Virus record (IMG/VR): IMGVR_UViG_3300002835_001091
Coordinates: 1 to 23,825 of that record
DNA: 23,825 bases
Strand: one strand, 5' to 3'
From: a virus
Shown here: positions 21,259 through 23,825 of the stretch, one piece after another
Position numbering within the stretch: the first letter of the stretch is position 1
Layout: each line of letters begins with the position of its first letter
Program-made: the position numbers and the translations under genes
The notes under the pieces: generated by a model
Told to the model about the DNA's origin: nothing
Databases searched by the model: none
The model's input: only the letters and a program-made list of their open reading frames with translations

Positions 21259-21987
21259 ATGACGGAAAACCAAAATGATTCTCTTGAATTTGACGATATT
21301 GAAATTGATGGGTTGGACACAAACGGAATAAAAAAAGGAAGAAAGAATATAAAAAACAAAGTTAAGTTTGGAATATCTCTTAATAACGAACAAAAAGAAG
21401 TAAAGGCAAAAATGTTAACCGATACAATATCGGTATTAACAGGGAAAGCGGGTAGTGGTAAAACACTCTTGGCAACACAGATAGCGTTGGAATATTTGGT
21501 ATATCGTGAAGTGGACAAAATAGTAATAACAAGACCGACGGTTTCAAATGAAGACTTAGGATTTCTGCCGGGTACTATGAAAGAAAAAATGGATCCGTGG
21601 GCATCTCCAATACAAGCCAATATGGTAATGCTTCACGGTAAACAAAAGATTGAGAAACTAATGTCAGACGATATAATTGAGATCGCACCAATATCATTTA
21701 TGCGTGGTAGAACATTTTCAAATTCTTGTGTTATTGTAGATGAATCACAGAATATAACTTTACCACAAATGGAAATGATAATATCGAGATTAGGTATTAA
21801 TTCTAAAATGATTCTTACCGGCGATTTATCACAAATCGATTTAAAATACAAAAAAGATAGTGGGTTTCCATATTTATTTAGTATGAAGGATAGAATAAAA
21901 GGTTTGGGTGTATATGAACTAAAAACCAATCATCGTCATCCAATAGTGGAAGATGTATTAAAATATTTTGAAGAAGTACAAAAATAA
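21259..21987 (+). CDS. phoH: PhoH-like ATPase
   Basis: 242 residues. After an acidic N-terminal 35 residues comes the PhoH domain: Walker A GKAGSGKT at 62-69, ITRPTVSNEDLGFLPGTMKEKMDPW spanning 90-114, MRGRTF at 148-153, Walker B CVIVDESQN at 157-165, and the sensor-like LTGDLSQIDL at 186-195. PhoH is a predicted RNA-dependent ATPase/helicase-type protein, very common in marine phages; its role in infection is not settled. AGGAG sits just before the ATG at a normal distance. It is shorter than host PhoH because the N-terminal portion is reduced. Confidence 0.93.
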   Translation: MTENQNDSLEFDDIEIDGLDTNGIKKGRKNIKNKVKFGISLNNEQKEVKAKMLTDTISVLTGKAGSGKTLLATQIALEYLVYREVDKIVITRPTVSNEDLGFLPGTMKEKMDPWASPIQANMVMLHGKQKIEKLMSDDIIEIAPISFMRGRTFSNSCVIVDESQNITLPQMEMIISRLGINSKMILTGDLSQIDLKYKKDSGFPYLFSMKDRIKGLGVYELKTNHRHPIVEDVLKYFEEVQK

Positions 21988-22001
21988 TGGAGAAATAATA
22001 C

Positions 22002-22367
22002 ATGAGAGCCGGTAAATATAACATAACAGTAGAACAAGGTGCAACGTTAGATTTTGACATTGTATATGAAGATTCAACCGGGAGTGCGGTGGATTTAACG
22101 GGGTATTCTGCAAAGATGCAATTACGTCCTGATTATGCAGACTTAACTAATGTAACATATCTAACTATTAGTTCATCATTGGATCCAGATGGCACTGGAT
22201 TGGCAATAACTCCATTATCTGGATCTATAAATGTTTATGTTAGTGCACAAAAAACAGATTTATTTACGTTCGATGATGCATATTACGATTTGGAATTATA
22301 CAGCAACGATATAGTTATACGGTTGGTTGAGGGTAAAGTTAAAGTTAAAAAATCGGTAACACGATAA
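22002..22367 (+). CDS. Small beta-rich baseplate/tail protein (BppU N-terminal-like)
   Basis: 121 residues. The sequence MRAGKYNITVEQGATLDF at the start, SAVDLTGYSAKMQLRPDY at about 29-46 and DLELYSNDIVIRLVEGKVKVKKSVTR at the end follow a widespread phage domain found at the N-terminus of BppU-type baseplate proteins and as a stand-alone gene next to fibre genes. It is probably an adapter between baseplate or tail and the collagen-like fibre encoded 13 nt downstream. GGAG lies upstream of the ATG. The family assignment is by recall of the pattern. Confidence 0.72.
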   Translation: MRAGKYNITVEQGATLDFDIVYEDSTGSAVDLTGYSAKMQLRPDYADLTNVTYLTISSSLDPDGTGLAITPLSGSINVYVSAQKTDLFTFDDAYYDLELYSNDIVIRLVEGKVKVKKSVTR

Positions 22368-22380
22368 TTTGGGATAACAG

Positions 22381-23825
22381 ATGAGTAATTGTAGTTCAAA
22401 TAGTGGTATAATCGTAAAAGTGGATTCACAAACTAATGTAGTTCGTGTAATTTCCGAAGGACCACGTGGTGTTTCCGGAACAGCTGGAACATCAGGACAA
22501 ACTTATGGTACATCGGGAACATCCGGATTTTCAGGAAGTTCTGGTACTACCGGTACATCCGGAACATCGGGTAGTTCGGGTACGTCCGGTAGTTCCGGTA
22601 CATCGGGAACACGTGGTTCATCAGGAACATCGGGATCATCTGGAACATCAGGGCAAACTGGGTCTTCAGGGACATCAGGTCAAACTGGTTCATCGGGAAC
22701 ATCAGGACAAAACGGTTCATCTGGAACATCGGGTTCATCGGGAACTTCAGGATCATCGGGTTCATCTGGAACATCAGGACAAACTGGTTCTTCAGGAACA
22801 TCAGGACAAACTGGTTCATCTGGAACATCAGGACAAACTGGTTCATCGGGAACATCAGGACAAAACGGTTCATCTGGAACATCGGGTTCATCGGGAACTT
22901 CAGGATCATCGGGTTCATCTGGAACATCAGGACAAACTGGTTCTTCAGGAACATCAGGACAAACTGGTTCATCGGGAACATCAGGACAAACTGGTTCTTC
23001 GGGAACATCAGGACAAAACGGTTCATCTGGAACATCGGGGTCATCGGGTTCATCGGGAACATCGGGAACATCAGGACAAACTGGTTCTTCGGGAACATCA
23101 GGACAAACTGGTTCATCTGGAACATCAGGACAAAATGGTTCATCGGGAACATCAGGACAAAATGGTTCATCGGGAACATCAGGACAAAACGGTTCATCTG
23201 GAACATCCGGTTCTTCGGGAACATCGGGTTCATCTGGAACATCAGGACAAACTGGGTCATCGGGAACATCAGGACAAACTGGGTCATCGGGAACATCCGG
23301 GTCATCGGGAACATCAGGACAAACTGGTTCTTCAGGGACATCAGGTCAAACCGGTTCTTCGGGGACATCAGGTTCTTCGGGAACATCAGGACAAACTGGA
23401 TCATCTGGAACATCAGGACAAACTGGGTCTTCGGGTACATCAGGTTCATCGGGAACATCAGGACAAACTGGTTCTTCGGGAACATCAGGACAAACTGGTT
23501 CATCTGGAACATCAGGTTCTTCGGGAACGTCTGGAAATTCCGGTGATAGGTATGCAACTACGTCCACAACCTCGTTAACAATAGGTACTGGGTCAAAAAC
23601 ATTAACCGTGGGCACTGGATTACAACTTAGTATAGGTCAATCCGTTATTATTGCATTTGATGATAATAATAAAATGGAAGGCAATATAACGTCGTATAAT
23701 TCCATTACAGGTCAATTAATTGTTAATGTTACAACAATTACTGGATCCGGAACATATTCAAGTTGGAGCGTCTCTTTATCTGGAACACCCGGACCATCCG
23801 GTACGTCAGGAACATCGGGTTCATC
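22381..23825 (+). CDS. Collagen-like tail fibre protein, 5' part (3' end outside window)
   Basis: ATG 22381 opens a frame with no stop to the last base (481 complete codons). The first 26 residues (start MSNCSSNSGIIVKVD) look like an attachment peptide. Residues 27-387 are Gly-X-Y triplets, mainly the nine-residue unit GTSGQTGSS, with one break (GQTY) near the start. Residues 388-467 form a globular beta domain (RYATTSTTSLTIGTGSKTL, then SIGQSVIIAFDDNNKMEG), and a second Gly-X-Y segment starts at 468. It is likely a trimeric fibre, and its partner is probably the BppU-like protein just upstream. Codons differ from the fibre at 1-1599, so the repeats grew independently. Confidence 0.87.
   Translation, partial: MSNCSSNSGIIVKVDSQTNVVRVISEGPRGVSGTAGTSGQTYGTSGTSGFSGSSGTTGTSGTSGSSGTSGSSGTSGTRGSSGTSGSSGTSGQTGSSGTSGQTGSSGTSGQNGSSGTSGSSGTSGSSGSSGTSGQTGSSGTSGQTGSSGTSGQTGSSGTSGQNGSSGTSGSSGTSGSSGSSGTSGQTGSSGTSGQTGSSGTSGQTGSSGTSGQNGSSGTSGSSGSSGTSGTSGQTGSSGTSGQTGSSGTSGQNGSSGTSGQNGSSGTSGQNGSSGTSGSSGTSGSSGTSGQTGSSGTSGQTGSSGTSGSSGTSGQTGSSGTSGQTGSSGTSGSSGTSGQTGSSGTSGQTGSSGTSGSSGTSGQTGSSGTSGQTGSSGTSGSSGTSGNSGDRYATTSTTSLTIGTGSKTLTVGTGLQLSIGQSVIIAFDDNNKMEGNITSYNSITGQLIVNVTTITGSGTYSSWSVSLSGTPGPSGTSGTSGS
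22459..23541 (+). repeat. 27-bp repeats coding Gly-X-Y units (GTSGQTGSS)
   Basis: The main unit is GGAACATCAGGACAAACTGG plus GTTCATC-type ends, 27 bp. It alternates with shorter GTSGSS units in longer blocks: the segment around 22690-22830 is nearly repeated at about 22850-22990. The lack of stop codons in other frames makes long false frames on both strands here. Confidence 0.9.
23782..23825 (+). repeat. Second Gly-X-Y segment of the fibre, cut by window end
   Basis: After the globular insert, triplets resume with GTP, GPS, GTS, GTS and GS- and run off the end of the window. Its full length is unknown. Confidence 0.8.

Noticed and set aside
21021-21620. 199-codon minus-strand frame
   Set aside because: Antisense to the GAF-like and PhoH genes, both of which have clear domain motifs on the + strand.
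22547-23557. 336-codon open frame on the minus strand rich in M, F, N and Q
   Set aside because: Antisense of the same repeats; periodic composition only, no start context, and no other minus-strand gene exists in the window.
22466-23578. 370-codon open frame (+2) rich in H, E, Q and D-K-L
   Set aside because: It is a shadow of the stop-free repeats; the real frame is frame 1 from ATG 22381, which has an attachment peptide, a globular insert and a sensible product.

Overview
The window is a contiguous stretch of a tailed-phage genome of the T4-like (myovirus) type. It is AT-rich and every gene is on the + strand. The best anchors are a two-domain terminase large subunit (gp17-like), a portal (gp20-like), a prohead protease (gp21-like), an acidic scaffold (gp22-like) and a major capsid protein (gp23-like), in the T4 order but without the tail sheath and tube genes that T4 has between 17 and 20. 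A PhoH-like ATPase, a baseplate-type small protein and Ser/Thr-rich collagen-like fibre genes resemble uncultured aquatic T4-like phages. The host cannot be fixed. One signal peptide ending in CYGQ and the D-S-L-rich coiled coils look like Bacteroidota phages, but many genes carry good GGAG Shine-Dalgarno sites, which is unusual for that host group.

Layout. 1-1599: 3' part of a collagen-like fibre gene. 1644-3995: a three-part fusion (HxGH-type nucleotidyltransferase, LETM1-like segment, KxDG ligase-type nucleotidyltransferase). 4028-6155: small genes that include a candidate lysis set (holin-like, TM plus coiled coil, u-spanin-like). 6159-8894: terminase interrupted by a 381-residue LAGLIDADG intein at 6888-8030. 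8958-10844: portal. 10890-15319: head-assembly operon that also holds a ribosomal protein bS21 homologue (13865) and, 2 nt later, an R-S-E ADP-ribosyltransferase (14089). 15429-18140: scaffold and capsid, closed by a strong terminator. 18269-19651: free-standing zinc-finger Vsr-like homing endonuclease. 19729-20544: membrane protein followed by a second terminator. 20635-22367: GAF-like membrane-anchored protein, PhoH, BppU-like protein. 22381 to the end: 5' part of a second collagen-like fibre gene, in a frame open to the last base.

Regulation. A short element, ATATTTAT plus A/T/G, recurs in nearly every longer intergenic gap, upstream of genes and just after both terminators. It is a good candidate for the phage's late promoter and would define about seven transcription units.

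The most interesting points are the bS21 and ADP-ribosyltransferase pair inside the head operon (a possible host-takeover unit made late or packaged), the nucleotidyltransferase/ligase fusion, the intact terminase intein, and the shared promoter-like motif. Both window ends lie in short tandem repeats coding for Gly-X-Y, so repeat lengths there should be treated with caution.
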